A stretch of DNA of 64,000 nt from Acidobacteriota bacterium (GCA_018268995.1 JAFDVL010000046.1:46521-110520), one strand, 5' to 3'. Positions 53,826 to 62,466 are shown, counted from the first letter of the stretch. The notes: generated by a model from the letters alone, not told the origin. Made by a program: numbers and translations.

Positions 53826-54788
53826 TTATTTGATCGCCAGCGCGTTCGGCGGCGAAGCTACTCCGCCACGTTTGTTCAGTGGTGCAGAGGTAAAAAGAAA
53901 CTCATAGCTTTGATCTGCGGCGCAAGCTTCAGCCAGCGGATCTAAAACAAACATCTCGCCAATTGGCATTCCCCACAAACCAATGATCGTGTTGTGCATC
54001 ATTCCTTCTTCGAGGTTTGTGGGCGGGAAACATTCAAAGTCTGGGCAGTCCGAAGCGATGGCTGCGAAATGGTTGTCCCACAGAAAGCGCAACGAATCTT
54101 CGCACGGCTCCAAGCCGCCAATTTCCAACGGGCCGTGATGCGCGAGGCGAAATCGTTCTTCGGCGCTGAGCGAGAGATACCGCTGAATCCAGCCCGTGCG
54201 CAGCAACAAGATGTCACCCACCTGAAATTGAACGCCCTGCCAATCAGCCGCCGCCTGCATTTGTTCTGCGGTGATCGGCGATTGTTTGCCTGCTTCAAAA
54301 GCAATGCCGTGATGCGCTGCAAAGCGTGGGTAATCAATCAGGACACTGCGTCCGGCAATACCGCGTCGCGCCCAATGCTCAATGCCGTTGGGCGATCCTT
54401 CCTGATTCGTGATTTGGTCTTCGGTGACGCCGTTATAAAAACCATAGTGCTGATGTCCGTAATGTCTCAGCCCATCCCATTGGGTTGAAGATTGCGTATT
54501 GAAGTTGTCGTAAATATCGTCGAACACATTTTTGCGTCGCCGCTTGACCGTGTGGCGAATCGTTTCGCGGTAAAAAAGCGGCGGATTTGGCTGTTCCAAT
54601 TCCCAATTCAGCGCAAACACCTGACCATGTCGCACTAACTTCGCTGCGGCTGCGACGCGTTCCGGCGTCAGCAGGTTGAGAGTTCCGATTTGATCATCAT
54701 CCCCAAATAATCCCCAGGCAGAACGTGGCGGATTTTCAGGCTTAATCGGCAATTCATCGAAAGAAGGCAATCGTTCGGGCATTTCCAT
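53826..54788 (-). CDS. Cyclase-family (kynurenine formamidase-like) metal hydrolase
   Basis: 320 residues with an ATG behind AGGAGA. It matches PF04199: SAWGLFGDDDQIGTLNLLTP near the N-terminus, NTQSSTQWDGLRHYGHQHYG with the metal-binding residues (the usual THxD-xxxH is STQWDGLRHYGH), and LIDYPRFAAHHG. Family members open rings or hydrolyse N-formylkynurenine and related amides with a Zn/Mn site. No kynurenine genes are nearby, so the substrate is unknown. Flanked by the family B repeat. Confidence 0.92.
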   Translation of the reverse strand: MEMPERLPSFDELPIKPENPPRSAWGLFGDDDQIGTLNLLTPERVAAAAKLVRHGQVFALNWELEQPNPPLFYRETIRHTVKRRRKNVFDDIYDNFNTQSSTQWDGLRHYGHQHYGFYNGVTEDQITNQEGSPNGIEHWARRGIAGRSVLIDYPRFAAHHGIAFEAGKQSPITAEQMQAAADWQGVQFQVGDILLLRTGWIQRYLSLSAEERFRLAHHGPLEIGGLEPCEDSLRFLWDNHFAAIASDCPDFECFPPTNLEEGMMHNTIIGLWGMPIGEMFVLDPLAEACAADQSYEFLFTSAPLNKRGGVASPPNALAIK

Positions 54789-55035
54789 ATTTCTCCTGAT
54801 TTTTTTAGATAACTATAAGCTTGTGAGATTCGCAGCATAATGTAGTTGAGACAGAAAAAATAGTTTTGCCCTGCCTGGCTGACGACTTGGTTTCTCCTTT
54901 ATCATCGCCTTACGCAGTTGTTACATTTTTCCTCACTGCTGTCGCAAAATGTCCCATTGCTTGCGCCTATTCTCGCCAAAATAGCCTATTTTTCAGGCAT
55001 ACGAATTGACTATAAAGCGATAAAGGACGCATCAA

Positions 55036-56013
55036 ATGACTCGAAATCAAATTGCCCTGGTCTGGATTCGCATGGTCGGTTTTTTCCTTGTGAGTCTGCC
55101 CCTGGCTTTCGCCCAATCAAGAGCCGATGCTTCGCCACTGGCATCCGTACAAACACAGAAAAAAATAGACGATTCTGCAATTCGTTTCACAACAAGTTTG
55201 GTCAACCTGGACATCAGCGTCTTAGATCGCCAGCGGAACCCGATGACAGGGTTAGCCAAAGAGCATTTTGAAGTGTATGAAGATGGCATTTGCCAAACGA
55301 TAGAGTTGTTTGCTGTGCGTGACGCTCCTGCCAGCATCGGCGTCATCCTTGATTGCTCCTCAAGTATGCAACGGCATCTGAATCAGGCGCGCGCGGCGCT
55401 TAGGGCATTTATCGAAAACAGCCATCCGCAGGACGAGTTTTTCCTGATGACGTTCCGCGAGAAGCCAGAATTATTAGCGGATTGGACGCAGGGTGAGAAC
55501 CTGATTGCTCCAGTTGCCACGCTTCGGGCCGAGGGCGAAACTGGATTGTACGATGCAATTGCCAGTGGACTGGAAAAGCTGGCAGACGCTCGGCAAGCCA
55601 GGCGCGTATTGTTGGTGCTTTCAGATGGCGTTGATACGAAATCCCGCCTGGGATATAGCGCGTTATCGAAATTGATGAAAGAAGCTGAATGCCAGCTTTA
55701 TTTGATCGGCAGTGAGCATTATAGCGGCTCCAATTGCGCGCGCCTTTGCTGGTTTCAAACGCAAAATTCGTTACAGGATTTAGCGCGGCTGACCGGCGGC
55801 GAAGCCTTTTTTATTGCCGCGCCGCACCAGTTAGAAGCCGCTTTGACACAGCTCGCCGTTTTTTTACGGCAACAGTACAGCCTTGCTTATGTGCCCACGG
55901 ATCCTACGCGCAAAGGCAAGTGGCGAAAGATTGGCGTCAAGGTGAACCTGGATGGAAAGAAGCCTATTGTGCTGTCGCGCAGAGGGTATTTTGACCACGA
56001 TCTGCCGCATTAA
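55036..56013 (+). CDS. VWFA-related acidobacterial-domain secreted protein
   Basis: 325 residues. A signal peptide (MVGFFLVSLPLAFAQ) is followed by a short beta domain (VNLDISVLDRQRNPMTGLAK, EHFEVYEDGI) that precedes a VWA domain with MIDAS DCSSS near residue 105 and later LSDGVDTKSR near 198. This is the arrangement of the acidobacterial VWFA-related family TIGR03436, which is highly expanded in that phylum. It probably binds a metal-dependent ligand at the cell surface; function unknown. Supports the taxonomic call. Confidence 0.93.
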   Translation: MTRNQIALVWIRMVGFFLVSLPLAFAQSRADASPLASVQTQKKIDDSAIRFTTSLVNLDISVLDRQRNPMTGLAKEHFEVYEDGICQTIELFAVRDAPASIGVILDCSSSMQRHLNQARAALRAFIENSHPQDEFFLMTFREKPELLADWTQGENLIAPVATLRAEGETGLYDAIASGLEKLADARQARRVLLVLSDGVDTKSRLGYSALSKLMKEAECQLYLIGSEHYSGSNCARLCWFQTQNSLQDLARLTGGEAFFIAAPHQLEAALTQLAVFLRQQYSLAYVPTDPTRKGKWRKIGVKVNLDGKKPIVLSRRGYFDHDLPH

Positions 56014-56075
56014 TCGCTTTGCGTAACTTTGCCTCTCAACCGCATTAGCACGGATAAAACAGAAATCAGCCTGTC

Positions 56076-56104
56076 TTGACACGTTTCATCCCGTTCGGCA
56101 CAAT
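56076..56104 (+). promoter_or_regulatory. Sigma-70 promoter of the lysine riboswitch/dap transcript
   Basis: TTGACA at 56076-56081, 17-bp spacer, CACAAT at 56099-56104; the start site would be near 56111, about 20 nt before the riboswitch. Confidence 0.7.
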
Positions 56105-56130
56105 GCCAATTCGCGTTATTTTTGACATTT

Positions 56131-56303
56131 CGAGTAGAGGCGCGGCTTTCAAGAGTATTTCTGCTGAGAATGCGAAGGTTCCAGGACGTAGAAAGAAAGG
56201 GAAGAGCCGCCGAAGTCAGCATAAAGCTTCGCAGTTTTGCTGGCTGGTTGCAGTGGTTAAATCCCTGTGACTGTCACTGCTGCGGCGGTGGAGCGCTACG
56301 GCG
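56131..56303 (+). ncRNA. Lysine riboswitch (L box)
   Basis: Diagnostic segments are in order: GTAGAGGCGCGG and TTTCAAGAGTATT at the 5' side, GAGAATGCGAAGG, then AAAGGGAAGAGCCGCCGAAG at the conserved core, GCTGGCTGG, TGACTGTCACTGC and GTGGAGCGCTAC closing P1 (GTAG/CTAC). These match the L-box consensus known from B. subtilis lysC. The terminator hairpin at 56329-56358 starts about 25 nt after P1, and a CCTGA...TCAGG stem between them can act as antiterminator. High lysine should end transcription before dapB. Confidence 0.93.
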
Positions 56304-56328
56304 ATCCTGAAATTTTAGTAATAAAATC

Positions 56329-56364
56329 AGGGCTGGCGAGCGTCTACTCGTCGGCCCTTTTTAT
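56329..56364 (+). terminator. Riboswitch-controlled intrinsic terminator before dapB
   Basis: A 12-bp stem (AGGGCTGGCGAG at 56329-56340 with CTCGTCGGCCCT at 56347-56358, two G-U pairs) with a 6-nt loop is followed by TTTTTATTT. The dapB ATG is only eight nt after the stem, so the terminator takes the place of a ribosome-binding site. Confidence 0.9.
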
Positions 56365-56366
56365 TT

Positions 56367-57068
56367 ATGAAGATTGCAATTATCGGCTACGGCAGAATGG
56401 GAAAAATGGTGGAACAGGCAGCGATTGCGCGCGGGCATAAAATCGTTGCGAAGTTCGACGTTGACAACAACGCCAACGGCGAAGGCTTAACGACGGAAAG
56501 CCTGGCGGGAGCGGATGTCGCGATTGATTTTTCAGTTCCTGAAGCTGTTATGCCCAATATCCACAAACTGCTCGCGCTGGGTGTGCCAACGGTCGTGGGT
56601 GCAACCGGATGGTACGATAAACTGGATGAAGTGAAAGCGCTGGTTGCCGCAAATGATGGGGCACTGGTTTGGGCGGCAAATTTTTCGATTGGCGTTAACC
56701 TGTTTTTCAAAGTGGTTCGTTACGCGGCGGAATTGTTTGCGCGTTTCGACCAATACGATCCGTTTATTATTGAGCATCACCACAAATTCAAACTGGACGC
56801 CCCATCAGGCACTGCATTCGTGATTGAGCGGCAAATGCGGGAAAGCTATGGCGACCGAACGCCGAAATCCTTGAGCATTCGCGCGGGATACCAGCCCGGA
56901 ATGCACGAGGTTGGCTTCGATTCCGAGGCGGATTCTTTAAGTTTTTCGCACACGGCACGCTCGCGGCAAGGGTTTGCTGTCGGGGCTGTGGTGGCGGCAG
57001 AAATGATTATCAATCGCAAAGGCTGCTTTGAATTTCCTGAGTTGTTATTTGCAGAAAAAGATTCTTAA
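56367..57068 (+). CDS. dapB: 4-hydroxy-tetrahydrodipicolinate reductase
   Basis: 233 residues. The Rossmann motif IGYGRMGKMVEQ opens the protein; the catalytic EHHHKFKLDAPSGTA near residue 137 holds the conserved His and Lys. It reduces the DapA product with NAD(P)H in the lysine/diaminopimelate pathway. The N-terminal glycine motif is GYGRMG, as in short DapB proteins. It is the first gene after the lysine riboswitch, and no Shine-Dalgarno precedes its ATG. Confidence 0.96.
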   Translation: MKIAIIGYGRMGKMVEQAAIARGHKIVAKFDVDNNANGEGLTTESLAGADVAIDFSVPEAVMPNIHKLLALGVPTVVGATGWYDKLDEVKALVAANDGALVWAANFSIGVNLFFKVVRYAAELFARFDQYDPFIIEHHHKFKLDAPSGTAFVIERQMRESYGDRTPKSLSIRAGYQPGMHEVGFDSEADSLSFSHTARSRQGFAVGAVVAAEMIINRKGCFEFPELLFAEKDS

Positions 57069-57167
57069 GGCGAGAACTACAAAAGGCTCAGGACGCACAA
57101 AATCATTTATTTCTTGCGTCTTTTGCGCTGATTGCGGTTGCTCAGCCTTCTACCGTGAGGAGCAATT

Positions 57168-58070
57168 ATGTCGAATATAAATCAATTGCGTGGGTGTGGA
57201 ACTGCCATTGTCACGCCCTTTAACAACGACGAATCTATTGACGAAATCGGGCTGAAACGCCTGGTCGAATTTCAAATTACTGGCGGTGTGGATTTCATCG
57301 TCGCGTGTGGCACGACGGGTGAAAGCGTGACGATGAGCGAAGACGAACAGGCGCGCGTGGTCGAAATCTGCGTGCAGGCTGCGAATGGTCGTGTGCCGAT
57401 TGTTGCAGGAGCTGGCGGCTACAATACGCGCGAAATCATCGAACACATTCATCGCTTCACCGACCTCGGTGCAGACGCGATTTTGTCCGTGGTGCCGTAT
57501 TACAACAAACCGACGCAGGAAGGCATGTATCAGCATTTTCGCGCGATTGCCGAAAACACCGAATTGCCGATCATCTTGTACAATATTCCCGGACGTTGCG
57601 TTGTGAATATGGAAACGCCAACGACTGTGCGGATCGCGCAATTGCCCAACATCATTGGCACGAAAGAAGCTTCCGGCAACATCTCGCAAATCGGCGAGGT
57701 CATCGCGGCAACGGATGAATCTTTCCTTGTGTTTGCGGGCGATGATAGCGTTGCCCTGCCGACGATTGCGCTTGGCGGCGTGGGCGTAATTTCTGTTGCC
57801 TCAAATCTGCTGCCCAAAGTTGTCAGCGATCTTTCACACGCTTGTTTGGCAGGTGATTGGGACAAGGCGCGAAAACTCCAGCGAGAACTGACGCCTGTCT
57901 TCAAGACGATGTTTATTGAGAGCAATCCGGCTCCCGTGAAAGCGGCGATGGCTTCGGCAGGACTGATTGGCGAAACGTTGCGCCTGCCGATGGTTCCGAT
58001 CAGCGATGCCAGCCGTGCCAAATTGCAGGAAGTGCTTGCGCCCTTTCAAGTGACAGCACAAGCTGCGTAA
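57168..58070 (+). CDS. dapA: 4-hydroxy-tetrahydrodipicolinate synthase
   Basis: 300 residues, (beta/alpha)8 aldolase of the DHDPS family. It has GTTGESVTMS near residue 47, PYYNKPTQEGMYQHF, the Tyr in LYNIPGRC and the Schiff-base lysine in GTKEASGN near 165. It condenses pyruvate with aspartate semialdehyde, the first committed step of diaminopimelate/lysine synthesis. It starts behind GAGGAG and lies 99 nt after dapB in the riboswitch-controlled transcript. Confidence 0.97.
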   Translation: MSNINQLRGCGTAIVTPFNNDESIDEIGLKRLVEFQITGGVDFIVACGTTGESVTMSEDEQARVVEICVQAANGRVPIVAGAGGYNTREIIEHIHRFTDLGADAILSVVPYYNKPTQEGMYQHFRAIAENTELPIILYNIPGRCVVNMETPTTVRIAQLPNIIGTKEASGNISQIGEVIAATDESFLVFAGDDSVALPTIALGGVGVISVASNLLPKVVSDLSHACLAGDWDKARKLQRELTPVFKTMFIESNPAPVKAAMASAGLIGETLRLPMVPISDASRAKLQEVLAPFQVTAQAA

Positions 58071-58080
58071 CAGAAAATAA

Positions 58081-58204
58081 CCACGGAGAACACGGAGAGC
58101 ACAGAGAATGTTTATGAGACAGAGTTTACAGGATTGGCAAGATAGGTTTTGATCCTGTAGTTTGCTCTGTCTGAATTTTCTCCGTGTTCTTCGTGTTCTC
58201 CATG
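58081..58204. repeat. Palindromic intergenic element (family E)
   Basis: Nested inverted repeats: CCACGGAGAACACGGAG at 58081 faces CTCCGTGTTCTTCGTGTTCT and CCATGG at the right end (58201), and inside them AGACAGAG and ACAGGAT face ATCCTGT and CTCTGTCT. The right arm ends in the ATG context of dapD (58202). It separates dapA from dapD. Confidence 0.8.
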
Positions 58205-59068
58205 GCTCATAAAAAGATGACCACAGAACTTAACTCACAAATTGACCAATTCTTTTCTCTTCCTGTAGACCAACTTTTATCCGATCACAAACCCGCTGCG
58301 CTTGCTGCCTTCACGGAATTCAAGACTGCCTTAAATCGAGGCGAGGTACGTGCTGCCAGTCGCGACGAATCCGGCAACTGGATTGTGCATCAATGGGTCA
58401 AGCGCGGCATCCTGCTCGGCTTTCGTCTGGGCGGAATCGTGGATTGTTCCATTAACGATAATGTTCGTTTCTTTGATAAAGAGACGTATCCGCTCAAAGC
58501 CATTAGATTAACCGACGGCGTACGCGTTGTACCCGGTGGTTCGTCGGTGCGCGATGGCGCATATTTGGGCAAAGGCGTGACGATCATGCCGCCTGCATAC
58601 ATCAATGTCGGCGCGTTTGTGGATGATGGCACGATGGTGGATTCCCACGCCTTGATTGGCAGTTGTGCGCAAGTTGGGAAACGCTGTCACGTCTCGGCTG
58701 CGGCGCAAATCGGTGGTGTCCTTGAACCCGTTGGAGCATTGCCTGTCATCATCGAAGATGAGGTTTTAGTGGGCGGAAATTGTGGTGTTTATGAAGGCAC
58801 GATTGTCCGCGAAAAAGTGATTCTGGCTTCGGGCGTTATCCTGACGGGTGGCACGCCTGTGTACGATGCCGTGCGGGGCGAAATCTATCGGCGCACCGAA
58901 GACAAACCGCTTGAAATCCCGGCGGGCGCGGTTGTCGTTGCAGGTTCGCGCGCGATCAACGTTGGCCACGGAAAAGAATGGGGCTTATCGGTGTACACGC
59001 CGATCATCATCAAATACCGCGACGACAAAACCGAAGCTTCTGTGCAATTGGAAGATTTTTTGAGGTAG
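58202..59068 (+). CDS. dapD: 2,3,4,5-tetrahydropyridine-2,6-dicarboxylate N-succinyltransferase
   Basis: About 288 residues. It is a left-handed beta-helix transferase: VVPGGSSVRDGAYLGKGVTI, then MPPAYINVGAFVDDGTMVDS and IGGVLEPVGALPVIIEDEVL are the hexapeptide turns and active-site segments of DapD. The start is either the ATG at 58202, which lies in the palindromic element, or one five codons later at 58217 (conserved MTTELNSQIDQFF). It uses succinyl-CoA, so the succinylase branch of the DAP pathway is used. It probably acts with the DapE-like peptidase downstream. Confidence 0.95.
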   Translation: MAHKKMTTELNSQIDQFFSLPVDQLLSDHKPAALAAFTEFKTALNRGEVRAASRDESGNWIVHQWVKRGILLGFRLGGIVDCSINDNVRFFDKETYPLKAIRLTDGVRVVPGGSSVRDGAYLGKGVTIMPPAYINVGAFVDDGTMVDSHALIGSCAQVGKRCHVSAAAQIGGVLEPVGALPVIIEDEVLVGGNCGVYEGTIVREKVILASGVILTGGTPVYDAVRGEIYRRTEDKPLEIPAGAVVVAGSRAINVGHGKEWGLSVYTPIIIKYRDDKTEASVQLEDFLR

Positions 59069-59070
59069 TT

Positions 59071-59574
59071 ATGAACACCGATGCAGAATTGACCACACTT
59101 TTCGTTACGCACTCTGTCAACAAGTTGAAGCAAATGCGCGATCACATTGGGCTTTGCTTATCGAAGCTCAGCGAAGAGCAAATCTGGCATCGCAGCAGCG
59201 ACAACGAAAATGCGATTGGCAATTTAGTGCTGCACCTGTGTGGCAACATGCAGCAATGGATTGGCGCGGGATTTGGCGGTGAAAAAGACATCCGCGTGCG
59301 CGACGCCGAATTTGCCGCGCGGGGCAATGTGGATAAGACGGCGCTGCTGCAACACCTTGAAAAAACAGTTGCTCACAATCTGGCTGTCATTGAAGCCGTC
59401 ACGCCGGAACAGTTGGTACAACGCATCACGCCGCAAGATCGCACGGTTTCGATCCTTGAGGCGATTTATCAAGTCGTTGGCCATTTTCAGCAACACACCG
59501 GACAAATTATCTTTGCCACGAAACTTTTGACGAGCGAGGATTTGCGCCTTTATGTGCCGCCAGTTCAGAAGTAG
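59071..59574 (+). CDS. DinB/DUF1572-like protein
   Basis: 167 residues from an ATG just after dapD with GAGGT upstream; the open frame extends further back in dapD. It is a four-helix-bundle type: HSVNKLKQMRDHIGLCLSKL, HLCGNMQQW and VVGHFQQHTGQI give histidines placed as in DUF1572/DinB metal-binding proteins, with a start like the YfiT-type enzymes. Such proteins are often thiol-dependent transferases; substrate unknown. Its gene is embedded in the lysine cluster between dapD and the DapE-like gene. Confidence 0.88.
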   Translation: MNTDAELTTLFVTHSVNKLKQMRDHIGLCLSKLSEEQIWHRSSDNENAIGNLVLHLCGNMQQWIGAGFGGEKDIRVRDAEFAARGNVDKTALLQHLEKTVAHNLAVIEAVTPEQLVQRITPQDRTVSILEAIYQVVGHFQQHTGQIIFATKLLTSEDLRLYVPPVQK

Positions 59575-59660
59575 CGGTAAATTCCTGAAAAGCAATTGCG
59601 AAATTTGTCCTTTCACGCCTTGGCCTCTATAATCCTGCTTCCGCTGTATCCAATCAAATT

Positions 59661-60659
59661 ATGGACATTTTTCAATTCACACGCGAATTCATCGGAGTTG
59701 ATTCAACCACCTGGAGCGAAGGCGCGGGCTGCCGCTGGTTGCGCGATTATTTGACGCATGAAGGTTTTGCCGTAGAAACGCAAACCGTGCGCGATGACTG
59801 CTTCAACATCGTCGCTAAGGTTGGCGAACCGCGCGTAACATTCTCTTCCCATATTGACACCGTGCCGCCGTACATTGCGCCGAGCGAAGATGAAAATAAC
59901 ATCTACGGACGTGGCGCGTGTGATGCCAAAGGTGTGATTGCCGCCCAGGTTTTTGCCGCGAAAAAGTTACGAGCAGAAGGCTTGAATAACTTTGGAATGC
60001 TGTATGTCGTCGGCGAAGAAGACGGCAGCGATGGTGCGCTCAAGGCAAACGAATTGCCGAATCAAAACAAGTTTTTGATCAACGGCGAGCCGACCGAAAG
60101 CCGTCAGGCGATTGCAACCAAAGGCGCATTGCGCGTCGTGATCGAAACGAAAGGTCGAACCGCTCACGCGGCATATCCTGAATTCGGCGAATCAGCAATT
60201 GAAAAGCTGATTGATCTGCTGAACGAAATTCGTAGCGCAGAATGGCCTACTGATCCGGTTTTAGGGGCGACGACATACAACATTGGCACGATTTCCGGCG
60301 GGCACAAGGCGAACGTCGTCCCGGATTTCGCTACGTCCGAATTAATGTTCCGCACAGTGACGCAACCGGACGAATTGTACCAACTGATTTGCGAACGCAT
60401 TGGCAATCGGGCTCAGGTCAAGCGCGGCTTTTCGATTGTGCCTGTGCAATGTCACACGCTTGGCGAAGAAATCCCAAAAGGCGTGATGCGGTTTGGAACG
60501 GATATTCCGTGCCTGACGAATTGGGGCACTCCGCTGCTGTTTGGCCCCGGCTCAATTCACGATGCCCACACGCCACATGAATTTATTCGGAAAGAAGATT
60601 TGAAATCAGCAGTAGAAACTTACGCTGCAATTGCGAAAACGTTATTGGCCACAGATTGA
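59661..60659 (+). CDS. dapE: M20-family peptidase, DapE-like succinyl-diaminopimelate desuccinylase candidate
   Basis: 332 residues. Metal ligands of M20 peptidases are visible: SSHIDTVPP, IYGRGACDAKG, VVGEEDGSDGA and GEPTES, followed by the dimerisation-domain segment RTAHAAYPEFGESAIEK. The protein is shorter than E. coli DapE (375), and close relatives include acetylornithine and acetyl-lysine deacetylases. Position after dapB-dapA-dapD makes desuccinylation the best guess. Its TGA stop codon lies inside the palindromic element that follows. Confidence 0.88.
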   Translation: MDIFQFTREFIGVDSTTWSEGAGCRWLRDYLTHEGFAVETQTVRDDCFNIVAKVGEPRVTFSSHIDTVPPYIAPSEDENNIYGRGACDAKGVIAAQVFAAKKLRAEGLNNFGMLYVVGEEDGSDGALKANELPNQNKFLINGEPTESRQAIATKGALRVVIETKGRTAHAAYPEFGESAIEKLIDLLNEIRSAEWPTDPVLGATTYNIGTISGGHKANVVPDFATSELMFRTVTQPDELYQLICERIGNRAQVKRGFSIVPVQCHTLGEEIPKGVMRFGTDIPCLTNWGTPLLFGPGSIHDAHTPHEFIRKEDLKSAVETYAAIAKTLLATD

Positions 60660-60748
60660 CACCGACTCACACAGATTATCTCCTCTGGTTTTCGGTTTAG
60701 ACGCTCTATGTCATTTATCAATCTGTGAGAATTTGTGTGAATCTGTGG
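60649..60748. repeat. Palindromic intergenic element (family F)
   Basis: CCACAGATTGACACCGACTC at the left end (60649) and its near-complement ending TGTGAATCTGTGG (60748) form an imperfect inverted repeat of about 28 bp per arm. The left arm contains the last codons and stop (GATTGA) of the DapE-like gene. Confidence 0.75.
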
Positions 60749-60775
60749 CTAAATTTACTTTCAGGAGTTTGGTTA

Positions 60776-61033
60776 ATGCCCACTGCGAAATTTACTCACG
60801 ACCCCGGAACCCCAGAATACACTGCCTCGAATTGGCTCATCACCATCAACAATGCGTTTCGTGAAGTTGACGATGCGATCAAAGAAGCCCCCAATGCCGA
60901 AGCGTTTATTGAAAAACTGAAAGAACGCGTGCTTCGTGATTATGAACAAAACCGCGAAGAAATGGGGTGGAGCACACGTACTCGCGACATCGCTGCCCGC
61001 GCGCTGGAAATTGCGTTGCAGACAAGGAAGTAG
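60776..61033 (+). CDS. Small hypothetical protein
   Basis: 85 residues from an ATG at 60776 with CAGGAG upstream; the open frame reaches 51 nt further back into the palindromic element, but that part is not coding. Composition is acidic/basic-mixed and helical (NAFREVDDAIKEAPNAEAF, then EKLKERVLRDYEQNREEMGW). No family recognised. It follows the DapE-like gene in the same direction and may be in the same transcript. Confidence 0.7.
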   Translation: MPTAKFTHDPGTPEYTASNWLITINNAFREVDDAIKEAPNAEAFIEKLKERVLRDYEQNREEMGWSTRTRDIAARALEIALQTRK

Positions 61034-61105
61034 TTTGGGGGGACGAGTCTTGAGTTTAGTCAATAACTTCACTCGAAACTCAAAACCTCAGACTCGGAAC
61101 GGATT

Positions 61106-61960
61106 TTACTGTTTCTGAAAAAAGCCTTCGCCTTCTTTGATTAGTTTCAAGCGAGGATGTTCGATCAGCGAAGTCTCGGCGGGAGCGACCATTAGATAGC
61201 CGCCGGGGCGAAGGGAACGGCTCAGGCGTTCAATGATTTGCCGGAGCGCGACCGGATGCAAATACATCGGCACATTTGCGCACAGAATCAGCTCAAAGCG
61301 GTTGTTCACGCCTTTCCAAAACATTCCATCCATCAAATTCGCGCGGCGAAAAATCACCAAACGGCGAGCATTGGCAACAACCGTGTAGCGGCTGTCAAGC
61401 GGCGCTTCAGGCGGGTTATAAAAATTCTCAAAATACGTTTCGCGGGTTTCCGCATCGCACCTACGCAAGGCAGGTAATTGATATTTGGCGCGACTGGCTT
61501 CAAGCAACGCGCGATTCCGCACATCTGTCGCAAACACTTCAACGTTGGATGAATTGCATTTGGGATTGACCTGATTGCAGGCAATGGCAAGCGAATATGC
61601 CTCTTCGCCTGTTGAGCAGGCTGCGCTCCACATCCGAATGCGATCATCGCGCGAAATCGTTTCCCGTTTGGCAAAATTCTCGAAAAGCTCTGGCAGCACG
61701 GTCGAGCGCAAAAAATCATATTGCTGGGGTTCGCGGAAAAAGAAGGTTTCGCTGACGGCAATTTCTTCGACCAGCGAGAGAAGCTCGCTGCTGCTGGACG
61801 CTGCAAGCAGGCAATATTGATCGGCAGCAACTTTGAGGCGGGAGGATTTTTTTAAGACCGCCGCCGTGATTTTTTCCCGCGTACCAAGGTGCATCGCCCA
61901 GCCGTAGTTTTCGCTGAGCGCGTCTTCGAGTTTTTTTAGTGCTGCTTTATCTTCGATCAT
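61106..61960 (-). CDS. CheR-type protein-glutamate O-methyltransferase
   Basis: 284 residues. An N-terminal helical CheR_N part is followed by the SAM-binding domain with IRMWSAACSTGEEAYSLAI, the FATDVRNRALLEASRA region and LILCANVPMYL near the end. CheR methylates chemoreceptors or related sensor proteins. No CheB, CheA or MCP gene is nearby, so it is an orphan in this window. Its neighbour on the same strand is moaC upstream. Confidence 0.94.
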   Translation of the reverse strand: MIEDKAALKKLEDALSENYGWAMHLGTREKITAAVLKKSSRLKVAADQYCLLAASSSSELLSLVEEIAVSETFFFREPQQYDFLRSTVLPELFENFAKRETISRDDRIRMWSAACSTGEEAYSLAIACNQVNPKCNSSNVEVFATDVRNRALLEASRAKYQLPALRRCDAETRETYFENFYNPPEAPLDSRYTVVANARRLVIFRRANLMDGMFWKGVNNRFELILCANVPMYLHPVALRQIIERLSRSLRPGGYLMVAPAETSLIEHPRLKLIKEGEGFFQKQ

Positions 61961-61989
61961 TTGGGGGCACAGTGCCGTGTGGCAGGGGA

Positions 61990-62466
61990 TCAGCCGTTAC
62001 GTTTCCATTCGCCAGATTTTCCACCGATTTTTCGTTCCAACCGAATTTCGCCAATCGTTATTTCACGATCAATCGCTTTGCACATGTCATAAAGCGTTAA
62101 TGCCGCAATCGAAACCGCTGTCATGGCCTCCATCTCAACGCCGGTTTGTGCGGCGGTCGTCGCTGTCGCCAGAATTTTTGCTCCTTCATCCGTCATTTCA
62201 ATTTGTACATCCGCATGCGCCAAGGCCAGTGAGTGACAGAGCGGAATCAACTCAGCCGTGCGTTTGGCACCCATAATTCCGGCCAGTCGGGCAGTTTCAA
62301 GTGGATCGCCTTTGGGCGTGCGGCGTTCCCGAATCGCGGTAATTGTTGCAGGAGACATTGCCACAAAACCACTGGCTTCAGCCGTACGCGTGGTAATCAC
62401 CTTCGCGCTCACATCCACCATCGTGATGCGGCCTTCAGCGTCAACATGAGAGAGTTGTTTGGGCAT
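61990..62466 (-). CDS. moaC: Cyclic pyranopterin monophosphate synthase
   Basis: 158 residues, full length. It has MVDVSAKVITTRTAEASGFV, then GAKRTAELIPLCHSL and GVEMEAMTAVSIAALTLYDM with CKAIDRE; these are the conserved pterin-binding and catalytic Lys/Asp segments. It acts after MoaA in molybdopterin synthesis. It follows moeA by 83 nt on the same strand; moaA/moaB are not in the window. Confidence 0.97.
   Translation of the reverse strand: MPKQLSHVDAEGRITMVDVSAKVITTRTAEASGFVAMSPATITAIRERRTPKGDPLETARLAGIMGAKRTAELIPLCHSLALAHADVQIEMTDEGAKILATATTAAQTGVEMEAMTAVSIAALTLYDMCKAIDREITIGEIRLERKIGGKSGEWKRNG

Noticed and set aside
56014..56270. Small plus-strand frames in the leader of dapB
   Set aside because: They overlap the lysine riboswitch core and have no ribosome-binding site.
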